DNA of 45,253 nt from Bacteroidia bacterium. Its GTDB lineage: Bacteria; Bacteroidota; Bacteroidia; Palsa-965. The notes beneath the pieces were generated by a model that searched no databases, was not told the origin of the DNA, and worked only from the letters and a program-made list of their open reading frames with translations. The stretch is taken from the NCBI GenBank assembly GCA_025454955.1, contig JALONL010000034.1:1-45253 (forward strand). Reading direction: 5' to 3'. Below are positions 24,309-32,982 of the stretch, piece by piece (the stretch's first letter is position 1; each line of letters begins with the position of its first letter). The translations under genes were made by a program, and so were the position numbers.

Positions 24309-25055
24309 ATGAATTTTTTCAGCCGCATTTTCAGTAAACCCGATCCAGTTTTAGCTGCCGATCTTTCCGTGATTGGAGTGGACATGCACTCGCATTTCAT
24401 TCCGGGTATCGACGACGGGGCCAAAACCATGCAGGATTCGCTGCAGTTGCTTCGCGGTATGCAGGAATTCGGTTACCGGAAAGTAATTACCACACCGCAT
24501 GTAATGAGCGATTTTTTCAGGAATACTCCCGAAATCATTCTCGGTGGGTTGGATAATGTGCGGAAGGCTGCGGCAGAAGAAGGATTAAATATTGAAATTG
24601 ATGCAGCCGCAGAATATTACGATGATTTTGAATTGGACAAAAAAATAGATCAGGAAAAACTGCTTACGTTTGGCGGTAATTACCTGTTGTTTGAAGTATC
24701 GTACCTCAACGAACCGCAAAACATAAGCAGCCTTATTTTTCGTCTCATCACCAGTGGCTACAAGCCCGTGCTGGCGCATCCCGAGCGTTATCCGTTCTGG
24801 TACCGCAGGCTGGAAATGTTTGAAGAGATCAGAGAAAAAGGCGTGCTGCTTCAATTAAACATCAACTCACTCACCGGCCATTATTCGCCCGAGGCAAAAA
24901 AAGTGGCCGAGCATCTGATTGATAAAAACATGGTTGACTTTCTGGGCAGCGATTGTCACCACGCCGGGCATCAGCAGCTCATGCAGCGTGCAATAAAAAC
25001 CAAAGCCCTGCATAAATTGTTGGGCAGTGGTACATTGCGAAATTCGCAGTTATAA
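24309..25055 (+). CDS. CpsB/YwqE-type PHP protein-tyrosine phosphatase
   Basis: A 248-residue PHP-fold metal-dependent phosphatase. Motifs: DMHSHFIPGIDDGAKTMQDS (H27, H29), VITTPHVMSDF (H64), VLAHPERYPFWYRR, and the closing FLGSDCHHAGHQQ. These are the metal ligands of the CpsB/YwqE family, which dephosphorylates tyrosine kinases controlling capsule and exopolysaccharide export. No BY-kinase or Wza/Wzc gene is in the window. It is divergent from the T9SS gene across 79 bases, where TATCTTTA (24274-24281) is a possible -7 box. Function in polysaccharide control is inferred from the family. Confidence 0.88.
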   Translation: MNFFSRIFSKPDPVLAADLSVIGVDMHSHFIPGIDDGAKTMQDSLQLLRGMQEFGYRKVITTPHVMSDFFRNTPEIILGGLDNVRKAAAEEGLNIEIDAAAEYYDDFELDKKIDQEKLLTFGGNYLLFEVSYLNEPQNISSLIFRLITSGYKPVLAHPERYPFWYRRLEMFEEIREKGVLLQLNINSLTGHYSPEAKKVAEHLIDKNMVDFLGSDCHHAGHQQLMQRAIKTKALHKLLGSGTLRNSQL

Positions 25056-25063
25056 ATTTCTTC

Positions 25064-27496
25064 TTAATCCTGCTTCCGGGCTCGTTTCTGAATTTCTTCC
25101 GAAGCACTCTTGTATTCGGTGCGGCGTGCTGCTTTTGCATTGCCGAAATTGTAGCTTACACGGAGAAATACGCGGCGGGTTTCGTTTTGGTTGATGAGAT
25201 ACACGTTCTGATTCTCGAAGTTTACACGCACACGGGTGTTTGAAGTGTAGAGAATATCGTTGAAAGATAAACTCACATTCAGCTTCTTTTCGAAAAATGG
25301 TTTTGATACACCAATGTCGAACGAGCCTTGCGGACTAACATCGAACATGCCGTAAAGCAATCCGGTCTGATAATAGCCTGATACCTGTAGTTTAAAATCT
25401 TTGGGCAGCGAAATGGTGTGCTGCATGTAGAAACTCCACATAAAACTCTGGCTGCTGAGTTCGCTGCCGAAAAGTTGTGAGCGGTAATCGAGATACACGC
25501 AGGTTACGTTGTTTTCTACCATCCAGTTTTTACCAATGGGAAAGCCGAAACCGAGATTTCCCCAGGCGTTATCTACTTTGCGCAGGTTGGCCGAGGTTTG
25601 AAAGGTAGCGCCGGTTGAGTCGTTCTGGTCGGTTACATCCATTATCGCATCGAATGTGCGGCTGGCACCCACGGTGGTGAAAATGAAATCCATGAAATTG
25701 TGTGTCAGCTCCACGTTGTGGGTGATTTCGGGCTGGAGAAACGGGTTGCCTACCTGGTAGGTAAATTGATCGAGGTAATAGATGAACGGGTTGAGGTTTT
25801 CGTAATCGGGACGGTTTATGCGGCGCGAGTAATTGAAGTTGAGCGAGTTTTTATCGTCTATTTTTTGAGTTACGAAAAGACTGGGGAAAAATTGCAGGTA
25901 GCTGCGTGTTAAGCGTTGTCCGGTGGTGGGCGAACTTCCGTCGGCATTGGTTTGTTCGGCGCGCAGGCCGGCCTGTACCTGAAGTTTTCCCCATTCGGCC
26001 GAGGCCTGTGCGTAGGCGGCGTTTATCTGCTCTTTGTAAATGAAGCGGTTTGAGCGGAGTATGTCGTTTTCCCAGTTGCCGTTATTCAGCACATCGAAAT
26101 GCAGGTCGTTGTCGGTTTCCACGTAGCTGCTTTTGAGGCCGGTTTCGAGTTTGTATTTTTTGCCGAAGGGATGTGTGTAATCAATTTGTGCTACTGCAAT
26201 GCCAATGTTGGTGGCTGCTGTACTGCGCTGTATAAAGGGCGTTCCGAATTCGCCTCCTGCCGGATCGTAATAATGTGTTTCGTAGCTGCCGTTGTTGCGG
26301 TTGCGGTAGCCAAGCACATCCGCGCTTACAGAGAGTTCGCGGCCGTTGGTGTCGAATGTATGTTTGTACCAAAGGCCCGCCCGGCCGTTGTTGTAGCCTT
26401 CCTGTATGTCGTTGTGCTGGTTGAGTGAGTAAACAGAGTCTTGCGTGTTCAGGCGGATTCGGGTGATGTTGTCGGTTACATCGCTTCCGTTGTAAAAATT
26501 GCCGCTTACCTGAACGCCGAAAGTGTTTTTATCACTCGGCTTAAAGTCGATACCGGCGGTGAACGCATGAGAATACGGGCGACTTACCGACGAAGAACGC
26601 TGGTTGAAAAGTGTATTTTCATTATTGTAGGGAACGCTGCGGTCGATATTGGTAGAGTCGATATTGTTCCAGTTTGAAAAATCGTAGCGCGTATAGAAGT
26701 TGGCTTTGGGCATACCATAGTTCATGCTGAATCCGGCCTGTTCCTTGAACGTGCGTCCGTAGCCCACACCGCTGCGCATGCGGCCGTTTAAACCCTGCTG
26801 GGTTCCTTTTTTGGTCACAATATTGAGAATGCCCGAATTACCTTCGGCATCGTATTTTGAAGAAGGATTGGTAATTATTTCCACCCGCGAAACATCGGCC
26901 GCAGGCATATTTTCGAGAAATTGTTTTAACTGATCGCCGGCAAGATAAGTGGGCTTACCATCTACAAACACCTGCACGCCGGAGCGGCCTTTCATGGTAA
27001 TTACACCGTTTTGGTTAACTGTAACTCCGGGTACTTTCTGGATAAGGTCAAACACGGTTCCGCTCATTCGCACCGGGCTGTTTTCCACATTCATAATGAG
27101 CATATCGGGCTTTTGCACGTAGAGCGGCTGCACGGCGGTTACGGTAACCTCCTTCATGTTTACGGCCGCGCTCAGTGTAATTGCGGGTATTACAAACTCA
27201 GAGGTGGAAGCCTCCACATCAAAAGGGCCGTACCAGTTTTTGCTGTAGCCGGTGAGCATGGTGGTGAGCAGAAACTTGCCGGGCTTTATTCCGTCAATCA
27301 CAAAACTCCCGTCGGCCGCCACTATGGCACCTTTTACCAGCGACGAATCCTTTGCCTCGAGCAGGGTAACCACGGCAAACTCGGCTGGCTGCTGATCGGA
27401 AGTTTGAATATTTCCTTTAATGGTGGTGTTGTTGAATGCTGCATTGGCCTGCAGGCTTAATAACAACGACGCGAAAGCGAGTAATACAGACTTCAT
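25064..27496 (-). CDS. TonB-dependent-receptor-like outer-membrane barrel protein, copy A
   Basis: An 810-residue protein: signal peptide (MKSVLLAFASLLLSLQANAA), a carboxypeptidase-regulatory-like domain (about 25-110: IKGNIQTSDQQPAEFAVVTL, VIDGIKPGKFLLTTMLTGY), a plug-like domain (about 120-240: MLIMNVENSPVRMSGTVFDL, VPGVTVNQNGVITMKGRSGVQV, EIITNPSSKYDAEGNSGILN) and a long C-terminal barrel of the OMP_b-brl_3 type. The start is set by the signal peptide; upstream codons lack one. The C terminus is basic (ARKQD). Substrate unknown. The paralogue at 27709 has exactly the same length and clear similarity, so the pair arose by tandem duplication. Confidence 0.9.
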   Translation of the reverse strand: MKSVLLAFASLLLSLQANAAFNNTTIKGNIQTSDQQPAEFAVVTLLEAKDSSLVKGAIVAADGSFVIDGIKPGKFLLTTMLTGYSKNWYGPFDVEASTSEFVIPAITLSAAVNMKEVTVTAVQPLYVQKPDMLIMNVENSPVRMSGTVFDLIQKVPGVTVNQNGVITMKGRSGVQVFVDGKPTYLAGDQLKQFLENMPAADVSRVEIITNPSSKYDAEGNSGILNIVTKKGTQQGLNGRMRSGVGYGRTFKEQAGFSMNYGMPKANFYTRYDFSNWNNIDSTNIDRSVPYNNENTLFNQRSSSVSRPYSHAFTAGIDFKPSDKNTFGVQVSGNFYNGSDVTDNITRIRLNTQDSVYSLNQHNDIQEGYNNGRAGLWYKHTFDTNGRELSVSADVLGYRNRNNGSYETHYYDPAGGEFGTPFIQRSTAATNIGIAVAQIDYTHPFGKKYKLETGLKSSYVETDNDLHFDVLNNGNWENDILRSNRFIYKEQINAAYAQASAEWGKLQVQAGLRAEQTNADGSSPTTGQRLTRSYLQFFPSLFVTQKIDDKNSLNFNYSRRINRPDYENLNPFIYYLDQFTYQVGNPFLQPEITHNVELTHNFMDFIFTTVGASRTFDAIMDVTDQNDSTGATFQTSANLRKVDNAWGNLGFGFPIGKNWMVENNVTCVYLDYRSQLFGSELSSQSFMWSFYMQHTISLPKDFKLQVSGYYQTGLLYGMFDVSPQGSFDIGVSKPFFEKKLNVSLSFNDILYTSNTRVRVNFENQNVYLINQNETRRVFLRVSYNFGNAKAARRTEYKSASEEIQKRARKQD

Positions 27497-27669
27497 GGGT
27501 GTGCGTTTGGGAAAACGTGTTATGCAGGGCATACGGCAATTTGTCCTGCATTGACCCTGTGACGCACAAAGTTTGGGAGATGTTACAGGCAAAATGAAAA
27601 AAAAGTACAAACGGCCTGTTTACTGTGCCGGTGGGAGAAAAACGCATTTACAGAAATTAGTACAAGTAT

Positions 27670-27702
27670 GCTCCCCGGAATGCGTACCGATTTCCGGGGA
27701 GC
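27670..27702. terminator. Hairpin downstream of barrel copy B
   Basis: A perfect 11-bp stem (27670-27680 with 27692-27702) lies 6 bases past the stop of copy B. No T tract follows on the minus strand, so it may stabilise the mRNA end or attenuate read-through into copy A. Confidence 0.45.
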
Positions 27703-27708
27703 GAAAAA

Positions 27709-30141
27709 TTACAACCCGCCCCGCTGCAGAATTTCGTCGGCAGTACCTTTGTACTGTGCGCGGCGGGCGGCTTTTTCGTTGCCAAATGTCCAGTTTATCC
27801 GGGCCAGCACATAGTTGTTTTCGTAGCGGCTGGCCAGGTAGGAGTTTTGATTCATGTAATTAATATCAACCCGCGGGTAATTGGTTACGAATATATCGTT
27901 TGCATTTACCGTAACACTGAGTTTGTTTTTCAGAAACGATTTCGAAAGACCGGCATTTACACCTCCGCGTGTTTTTACCGAGTAGATTCCATATTCTATC
28001 GGTGTGCTGAGTGTTCCCGAAATTTGCAGTTTTACACCGAACGGCAGCATGAGCGTGTTTTGAAGGTTGAAATTCCAGGTACTGGTTTGTGTATTCAGAA
28101 TACCACCAAAAAGGCGCGACTGAAATTCAAACCAGTTGTAGGTTACGCTTGCTTCCATCGTCCAGAATTTGGCCACGGGAATTCCGCCGCTCAGGCTCAC
28201 ATAAAAATTATCAATATTGTCGAGATTGGAAGTGGTTAGTATAGTGGTCAGCAGCGAATCGTTCTGGTCCGAGGCTTCGGAAATGCCGTCGAACGAACGA
28301 CTGCCTCCCACCGAGGTAAAAAGAAATTCGCTGAAGCTATGGCTGATTTCAGCATTCCACGAAATTTCGGGTTGCAGAAACGGATTGCCCACGCGGTAAG
28401 TGTATTGATCGAGATACATTCGAAAAGGATTGAGATCGTCGTAATTGGGCCGGTTAATACGGCGAGTGAGTGAATACGTAATTGTATGTTTCTCATTCAT
28501 TACATGGGTAAGGAATATGCTTGGGAAAAAGTTTCCATAACGGCGTATCTGGCGCTGATTAATGGTGGGCGAATTTCCATCGGCCCGTGTGTATTCGTAG
28601 CGCAGGCCCAGTTGGAGCTGTACTTTGCCCCAGTCGGAATAAAACTGCGAGTAGGCGGCCTGTATGTTTTCGGTGTAAATAAAATCGTTTGAGCGGGTGG
28701 TGTCTTTTTGCCAGGCGTTGTTTTGAAGTATGTCAAACACCAGCGAGTTGTCGATTTTTACGGCACTCGATTTTACACCGGCTTCGAGTTTGTATTTTTC
28801 GTTAATGGGGTGTACGTAATCAATTTGCCCTACATAAATATTCATTTGCATGACTGTGAAATGCCGCTGAATAAACGGCGACGCAATCGGAATATCATTG
28901 TGGTTGAGGTAGCGGCTGTCGTAATCGCCATCGCCGTTGTAGTTGTGGTAAATGGCATCGCCGCTTACGGAGAGTTCGCGGCCAAGTGTATCGAACAGGT
29001 GTTTAAACCAAATTCCGCCTCGCAGGTTCTGGTGATCGTCGAATGTATTGTTGACCTGATTGAGACGGAATGCCGAGTCCTGCACCAGTTGGGCAATATC
29101 GATGAGGCTGGACGTTTCATTTTCGGCGGTGAAAAGACTTCCCCGGGCCTGAAAGCCAAACGAGGTGCGTTTGTTGGGATTGAAATCGGCCCCGAGTGTG
29201 AATGAGTGAGAGAAGTTGGAGTTGTCGTTATCGGAAAAGCCGTTGAACGTATGTTCCTCACCATTGTATGCAATAAGTTTGCGGCTGTCGTAAAACGAAA
29301 GCGAATTCCAGTTGGAGAAATCATACCGCGTATAAATATTGGCTTTGGGCATTCCGTAGTTCATGGAAATTCCTGCACCTGCCTTTGCTCTTCGTCCGTA
29401 GCCGCCGCTCATCCGTGCTCGTCCGTTGAACCCCTGTTTGCTGCCGGTTTTGGTGACAATGTTTAAAATGCCTGCACTGCCCTGTGCATCGTAGCGGGCC
29501 GAGGGGTTGGATATAATTTCAACCCGTATTACTTCGGCAGCGGGCATGGCTTCGAGGTATTGCCTGAGTTGATCGCCCGCCAGGTAGGTGGGTTTTCCGT
29601 CAATATGTACCTGCACGCCCGCGCGGCCTTTGAGTGAGATGTTGCCGTTCTGATCGGCAATTACGCCGGGTACTTTCTGGATGAGTTCATATACTGTGCC
29701 GCTCATTTTTACGGGGCTGTTTTCCACGTTCATAATGAGCATGTCGGGTTTGGCCACAAACAGCGGCTGTATGGCGGTCACTGTTACCGGGCCAAGATCG
29801 GCAGCGGGAGTGAGGGTGATGAGCGGTAATGTTTTTTCGGTAATGGTGCTGCTCAGCTCCACAGGAGCCAGCCAGTATTTGGCGTATCCGGTGAGGGAAA
29901 CGGTGAGGACGTAATTGCCCGGCTGTATGGCATCGAGTGCGTATGCGCCTGTGGCATCGGCAATATCGCCTTTTACGAGCGACGAATCGGTGGCGGCAAG
30001 CAGTGTAACCACGGCCATTTCGGCGGGCTGGTTGTCGGGAGTTTTTATCTGTCCTTTCAGCAGAATGCCTGCCGGGCCTGTTTGTGCAGCAGTGTGGAGC
30101 GCACAAAAGCACACGAAAATATACACAAGGCTGTTTCTCAT
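27709..30141 (-). CDS. TonB-dependent-receptor-like outer-membrane barrel protein, copy B
   Basis: An 810-residue paralogue of copy A. Signal peptide MRNSLVYIFVCFCALHTAAQ fixes the start. It has the regulatory-like domain (LKGQIKTPDNQPAEMAVVTL; ALDAIQPGNYVLTVSLTGYA), the plug-like domain (MLIMNVENSPVKMSGTVYEL, VPGVIADQNGNISLKGRAGV, EIISNPSARYDAQGSAGILN) and the barrel, ending EKAARRAQYKGTADEILQRGGL, closely matching AKAARRTEYKSASEEIQKRA in copy A. The N-terminal and plug regions are better conserved between the copies than the barrel loops, as expected if ligands differ. Transcription is toward copy A across a 212-base gap. Confidence 0.9.
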   Translation of the reverse strand: MRNSLVYIFVCFCALHTAAQTGPAGILLKGQIKTPDNQPAEMAVVTLLAATDSSLVKGDIADATGAYALDAIQPGNYVLTVSLTGYAKYWLAPVELSSTITEKTLPLITLTPAADLGPVTVTAIQPLFVAKPDMLIMNVENSPVKMSGTVYELIQKVPGVIADQNGNISLKGRAGVQVHIDGKPTYLAGDQLRQYLEAMPAAEVIRVEIISNPSARYDAQGSAGILNIVTKTGSKQGFNGRARMSGGYGRRAKAGAGISMNYGMPKANIYTRYDFSNWNSLSFYDSRKLIAYNGEEHTFNGFSDNDNSNFSHSFTLGADFNPNKRTSFGFQARGSLFTAENETSSLIDIAQLVQDSAFRLNQVNNTFDDHQNLRGGIWFKHLFDTLGRELSVSGDAIYHNYNGDGDYDSRYLNHNDIPIASPFIQRHFTVMQMNIYVGQIDYVHPINEKYKLEAGVKSSAVKIDNSLVFDILQNNAWQKDTTRSNDFIYTENIQAAYSQFYSDWGKVQLQLGLRYEYTRADGNSPTINQRQIRRYGNFFPSIFLTHVMNEKHTITYSLTRRINRPNYDDLNPFRMYLDQYTYRVGNPFLQPEISWNAEISHSFSEFLFTSVGGSRSFDGISEASDQNDSLLTTILTTSNLDNIDNFYVSLSGGIPVAKFWTMEASVTYNWFEFQSRLFGGILNTQTSTWNFNLQNTLMLPFGVKLQISGTLSTPIEYGIYSVKTRGGVNAGLSKSFLKNKLSVTVNANDIFVTNYPRVDINYMNQNSYLASRYENNYVLARINWTFGNEKAARRAQYKGTADEILQRGGL

Positions 30142-30333
30142 GGTGGTCTGGTTTTGCTGCTGCGACGTTTGGTTTTTTTTAGATGTTACAGCCGAAGGGC
30201 CATATTTTTTCAATTATTTCGGGCTAAAGGATTAGATGTACAAGACTAATTGTGTGTAATAATTTAGAACAGCTTCAAAACGATGGTGGCTGTTTACAGC
30301 CGTTTCTTATTTTTACACGATTCAAATCAAACT

Positions 30334-31497
30334 ATGGCCCGTATTCTCATCATCGACGACGAAAAAAGTATTCGCCGCACGCTTCGCGAAATTCTGGAGT
30401 ATGAAAATTTTAAAGTAGAAGAAGCCGCCGACGGGCTTGAGGGCCTTACCATGGCGCAGAAGGAGAAGTTTGATATTATTCTCTGCGACATCAAGATGCC
30501 TAAAATGGACGGCATGGAGGCACTCGACAAGCTGATGGAAGCGGCTGTGGATGCGCCGGTAATTATGATTTCGGGCCACGGCAATATTGAAACGGCCGTG
30601 GAAGCGGTGAAAAAAGGTGCGTTTGATTTTATCCAGAAACCACTCGACCTGAACCGCCTGCTGGTGACCCTGCGCAATGCGTTGGACAAATCGAAGCTGG
30701 TAACCGAAACCCGCACCCTGCGCAAGAAGATTTCGAAAACATTCGACATGATCGGCGAGTCGAAAGGCATTGCCGAAATAAAAGACATGATTGAGCGTGT
30801 GGCTCCCACCGATGCCCGCGTGCTCATTACCGGCCAGAATGGTACAGGCAAAGAGCTTGTGGCCCGCTGGCTGCACGAGAAAAGCAACCGTGCAGGCGCA
30901 CCGCTTATTGAAGTAAACTGCGCGGCCATTCCCTCCGAACTGATCGAAAGCGAATTGTTTGGCCACGAAAAAGGCGCATTTACCTCGGCCGTAGCACAGC
31001 GCAAAGGCAAATTTGAACTGGCCGAAGGCGGCACACTTTTCCTCGACGAAATTGGCGACATGAGCCTCTCGGCCCAGGCCAAAGTGCTGCGCGCCCTGCA
31101 GGAAAACAAAATTACCCGCGTGGGCGGCGACAAGGAAATTAAGGTAAACGTGCGCGTGGTGGCCGCCACCAACAAAGACCTGAAGCACGAAATTTTAAAA
31201 GGCAATTTCCGCGAAGACCTTTATCACCGCCTCAGCGTAATTCTCATGCACGTTCCTTCGCTCAACGACCGCATAGACGATATTCCGATGCTGGCCGAGC
31301 ATTTCCTCAAACTCATCAGCGACGAGCATGGCACACCTGCCAAGCCCATTACCAAAGAAGCCATTAAAGAATTGCAGAAGATAAACTGGACCGGCAATAT
31401 ACGTGAGTTCCGAAACGTAATGGAACGCCTGCTCATTCTCTGCGACAAAACCATTACCGACAAAGACGTGCAGGCTTACGCCCGTCCGCGAGGCTAA
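30334..31497 (+). CDS. NtrC-type response regulator lacking the Fis HTH, GAFTSA variant
   Basis: A 387-residue protein: receiver domain (1-120) with D8/D9, phosphoacceptor D52 in LCDIKMPKMDG and K102 in QKPLD; sigma54-type AAA+ domain (about 138-365) with Walker A GQNGTGK (167-173), GAFTSA (214-219) in place of GAFTGA, Walker B GGTLFLDEIGD, and arginine-finger region. It ends ILCDKTITDKDVQAYARPRG, where NtrC proteins continue into a Fis-type DNA-binding helix-turn-helix of ~50 residues. I recall similar short members in other Bacteroidota, so this is probably a native architecture, not a truncation. The ATG at 30334 is preferred over an upstream in-frame start at 30283. No sensor kinase is adjacent. 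Confidence 0.9.
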   Translation: MARILIIDDEKSIRRTLREILEYENFKVEEAADGLEGLTMAQKEKFDIILCDIKMPKMDGMEALDKLMEAAVDAPVIMISGHGNIETAVEAVKKGAFDFIQKPLDLNRLLVTLRNALDKSKLVTETRTLRKKISKTFDMIGESKGIAEIKDMIERVAPTDARVLITGQNGTGKELVARWLHEKSNRAGAPLIEVNCAAIPSELIESELFGHEKGAFTSAVAQRKGKFELAEGGTLFLDEIGDMSLSAQAKVLRALQENKITRVGGDKEIKVNVRVVAATNKDLKHEILKGNFREDLYHRLSVILMHVPSLNDRIDDIPMLAEHFLKLISDEHGTPAKPITKEAIKELQKINWTGNIREFRNVMERLLILCDKTITDKDVQAYARPRG

Positions 31498-31504
31498 CTT
31501 AACA

Positions 31505-32032
31505 TTACTTTTTTGCAGGAGCGGCAGCCGGTTTGGCTGCCGTTTTTGATTTGGCTGCCGGCGTTTTCTTCTTTTTGTACAGGGGCGCACTGCCCACCAC
31601 TTCGAGCCGCACGGGTGTGAGCCCGGCCCGCAGGAAATTGAGTTGCCGCGCTGCCCGTGGCGTAAGGTCGATGCAGCGTGTGGAGTTTTGAGGTAAACGG
31701 TCGGTGATTTTTACAATTACCACCGAATCGTTTTTCAGGTTGGTTACTTTTACCAGCGTGCCGAAAGGGAGTTTTTTATGCGCTGCCGTGAGGCTGTCAA
31801 CCCTGAAAATTTCGCCGCTGCTGGTGTACCGGCCTTCAAATTTCTGCCCGTACCAGCTTGCAATGCCGGTTTCCTTGTAGGAAGTATCGGCTGCCGGAAG
31901 TTTGGGCGGTAATGGCTTTAAGGTATCTGTTGCCACACTTTTCAGCGAATCGGTTTTGGGGCGCAGCGAATCGGTTTGGGCATTCAGTGCAAGCGTGAAA
32001 AGCAGGGCGAAAAGACAAAAAAATGGTCGCAT
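31505..32032 (-). CDS. rlpA: RlpA-like septal/cell-wall double-psi beta-barrel protein
   Basis: A 175-residue exported protein with a signal peptide (about 1-19, ALNAQ). The DPBB domain spans about 55-150: GIASWYGQKFEGRYTSSGEIF, AAHKKLPFGTLVKVTNLKNDSVVIVKITDR, and STRCIDLTPRAARQL, with the catalytic-type Asp positions of RlpA lytic transglycosylases. There is no SPOR domain; the C terminus is a Lys/Ala/Pro tail. It converges on the response-regulator gene with a 7-base gap, and its last codons contain the likely terminator of that gene (31522-31547). Enzymatic activity is uncertain in RlpA relatives outside Pseudomonas. Confidence 0.88.
   Translation of the reverse strand: MRPFFCLFALLFTLALNAQTDSLRPKTDSLKSVATDTLKPLPPKLPAADTSYKETGIASWYGQKFEGRYTSSGEIFRVDSLTAAHKKLPFGTLVKVTNLKNDSVVIVKITDRLPQNSTRCIDLTPRAARQLNFLRAGLTPVRLEVVGSAPLYKKKKTPAAKSKTAAKPAAAPAKK
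31522..31547 (+). terminator. Terminator of the response-regulator gene, inside rlpA
   Basis: CGGCAGCC (31522-31529), 5-base loop, GGCTGCCG (31535-31542), TTTTT: a canonical intrinsic terminator on the plus strand, lying within the Ala/Lys tail codons of the opposite rlpA gene. Confidence 0.6.
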
Positions 32033-32108
32033 TGATACAAGTTAATGTTTCTTTTTGGCTCCTTTAGCATTATTTATGCCAGAAGTGATTGTCAAAACAT
32101 GCAAACCT

Positions 32109-32140
32109 TTTGCAGGATCACGCCCGGTCTGTTATCTTCG
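32109..32140 (+). promoter_or_regulatory. Promoter of the GT2 gene
   Basis: TTTG (32109-32112), 20 bases, TATCTTCG (32133-32140). This is close to the Bacteroidota consensus and sits 22 bases before the TTG start at 32163. Confidence 0.55.
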
Positions 32141-32162
32141 CTGATTCAAAATTGCTCCCAAG

Positions 32163-32894
32163 TTGCCTGAACGCATTGTCATAATTCCCACTTACAACGA
32201 AAAGGAAAACGTTGAAAAAATGATCCGCAAAGTGATGGGTCTCGAAGGAGGCTATCATTTGCTGGTTGTTGACGATGGTTCGCCCGATGGCACGGCCGAT
32301 ATTGTAAAACGGCTGATGCAGGAATACGACGGACGTTTGTTTATAGAAGAACGCAAAGGCAAACTCGGTTTGGGCACGGCCTACATTCACGGCTTTCGCT
32401 GGGCACTGGCCAAAGGCTACGAGTACATTTTTGAAATGGACTGCGATTTTTCGCACAACCCCGACGATCTTAACCGCCTGTTTGCCGCCTGCGCACAGGG
32501 CGGGGCCGATGTGGCCGTGGGTTCGCGCTATGTGAAAGGCGGGAAAGTGAAAAACTGGCCTATGGGCCGCCTGCTCATGTCGTACTTTGCCTCGGTGTAT
32601 GTGCGCATGGTGCTCTGGCTTGGTGTAAGCGACACCACGGCCGGCTTTAAATGCTACAAACGCCGCGTGCTAGAAACCATCGACCTGAGCGCCGTTCACT
32701 TTGTAGGCTATGCTTTTCAGATTGAAATGAAATACACCGCCTACAAACTTGGCTTCCGCATTGCCGAGGTGCCCATTACCTTTATCGACCGGCAGGAAGG
32801 TGTATCGAAAATGAGCACCCGCATTTTCCGCGAGGCTTTTCTGGGCGTGCTGCAAATGCGTTTCCGCACCTACAAACCCGCTTCCCGGGCCTGA
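32163..32894 (+). CDS. Polyprenol-phosphate mannose synthase-like glycosyltransferase (GT2)
   Basis: A 243-residue GT-A enzyme beginning at TTG: (M)PERIVIIPTYNEKENVEKM. No ATG or GTG lies in frame before an upstream stop (32142), and the first strand of the fold begins at once, so TTG is the likely start. Motifs: VVDDGSPDGT, FEMDCDFSHNPDDL (the DxD metal site), and RQEGVSKMSTRIFREAF. No C-terminal transmembrane helices are present, as in soluble dolichol-phosphate mannose synthases. Predicted to transfer a sugar, probably mannose, from a nucleotide donor to polyprenyl phosphate, feeding GT-C enzymes; the window encodes one such GT-C-type protein at 37583. Confidence 0.88.
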   Translation: MPERIVIIPTYNEKENVEKMIRKVMGLEGGYHLLVVDDGSPDGTADIVKRLMQEYDGRLFIEERKGKLGLGTAYIHGFRWALAKGYEYIFEMDCDFSHNPDDLNRLFAACAQGGADVAVGSRYVKGGKVKNWPMGRLLMSYFASVYVRMVLWLGVSDTTAGFKCYKRRVLETIDLSAVHFVGYAFQIEMKYTAYKLGFRIAEVPITFIDRQEGVSKMSTRIFREAFLGVLQMRFRTYKPASRA

Positions 32895-32952
32895 ATTCCC
32901 TGAGTTTTATCAGTTAAAGTCCATTTTAAGACTCCCGAACGGCCGCGCGTCT

Positions 32953-32960
32953 TATCTTTG
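32953..32960 (+). promoter_or_regulatory. Candidate -7 box of the TolB-like gene
   Basis: TATCTTTG fits TAnnTTTG and lies 22 bases before the ATG at 32983. An upstream TTTG at the usual distance is lacking. Confidence 0.35.
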
Positions 32961-32982
32961 CGGCATCAATCACCTTTTCAAT

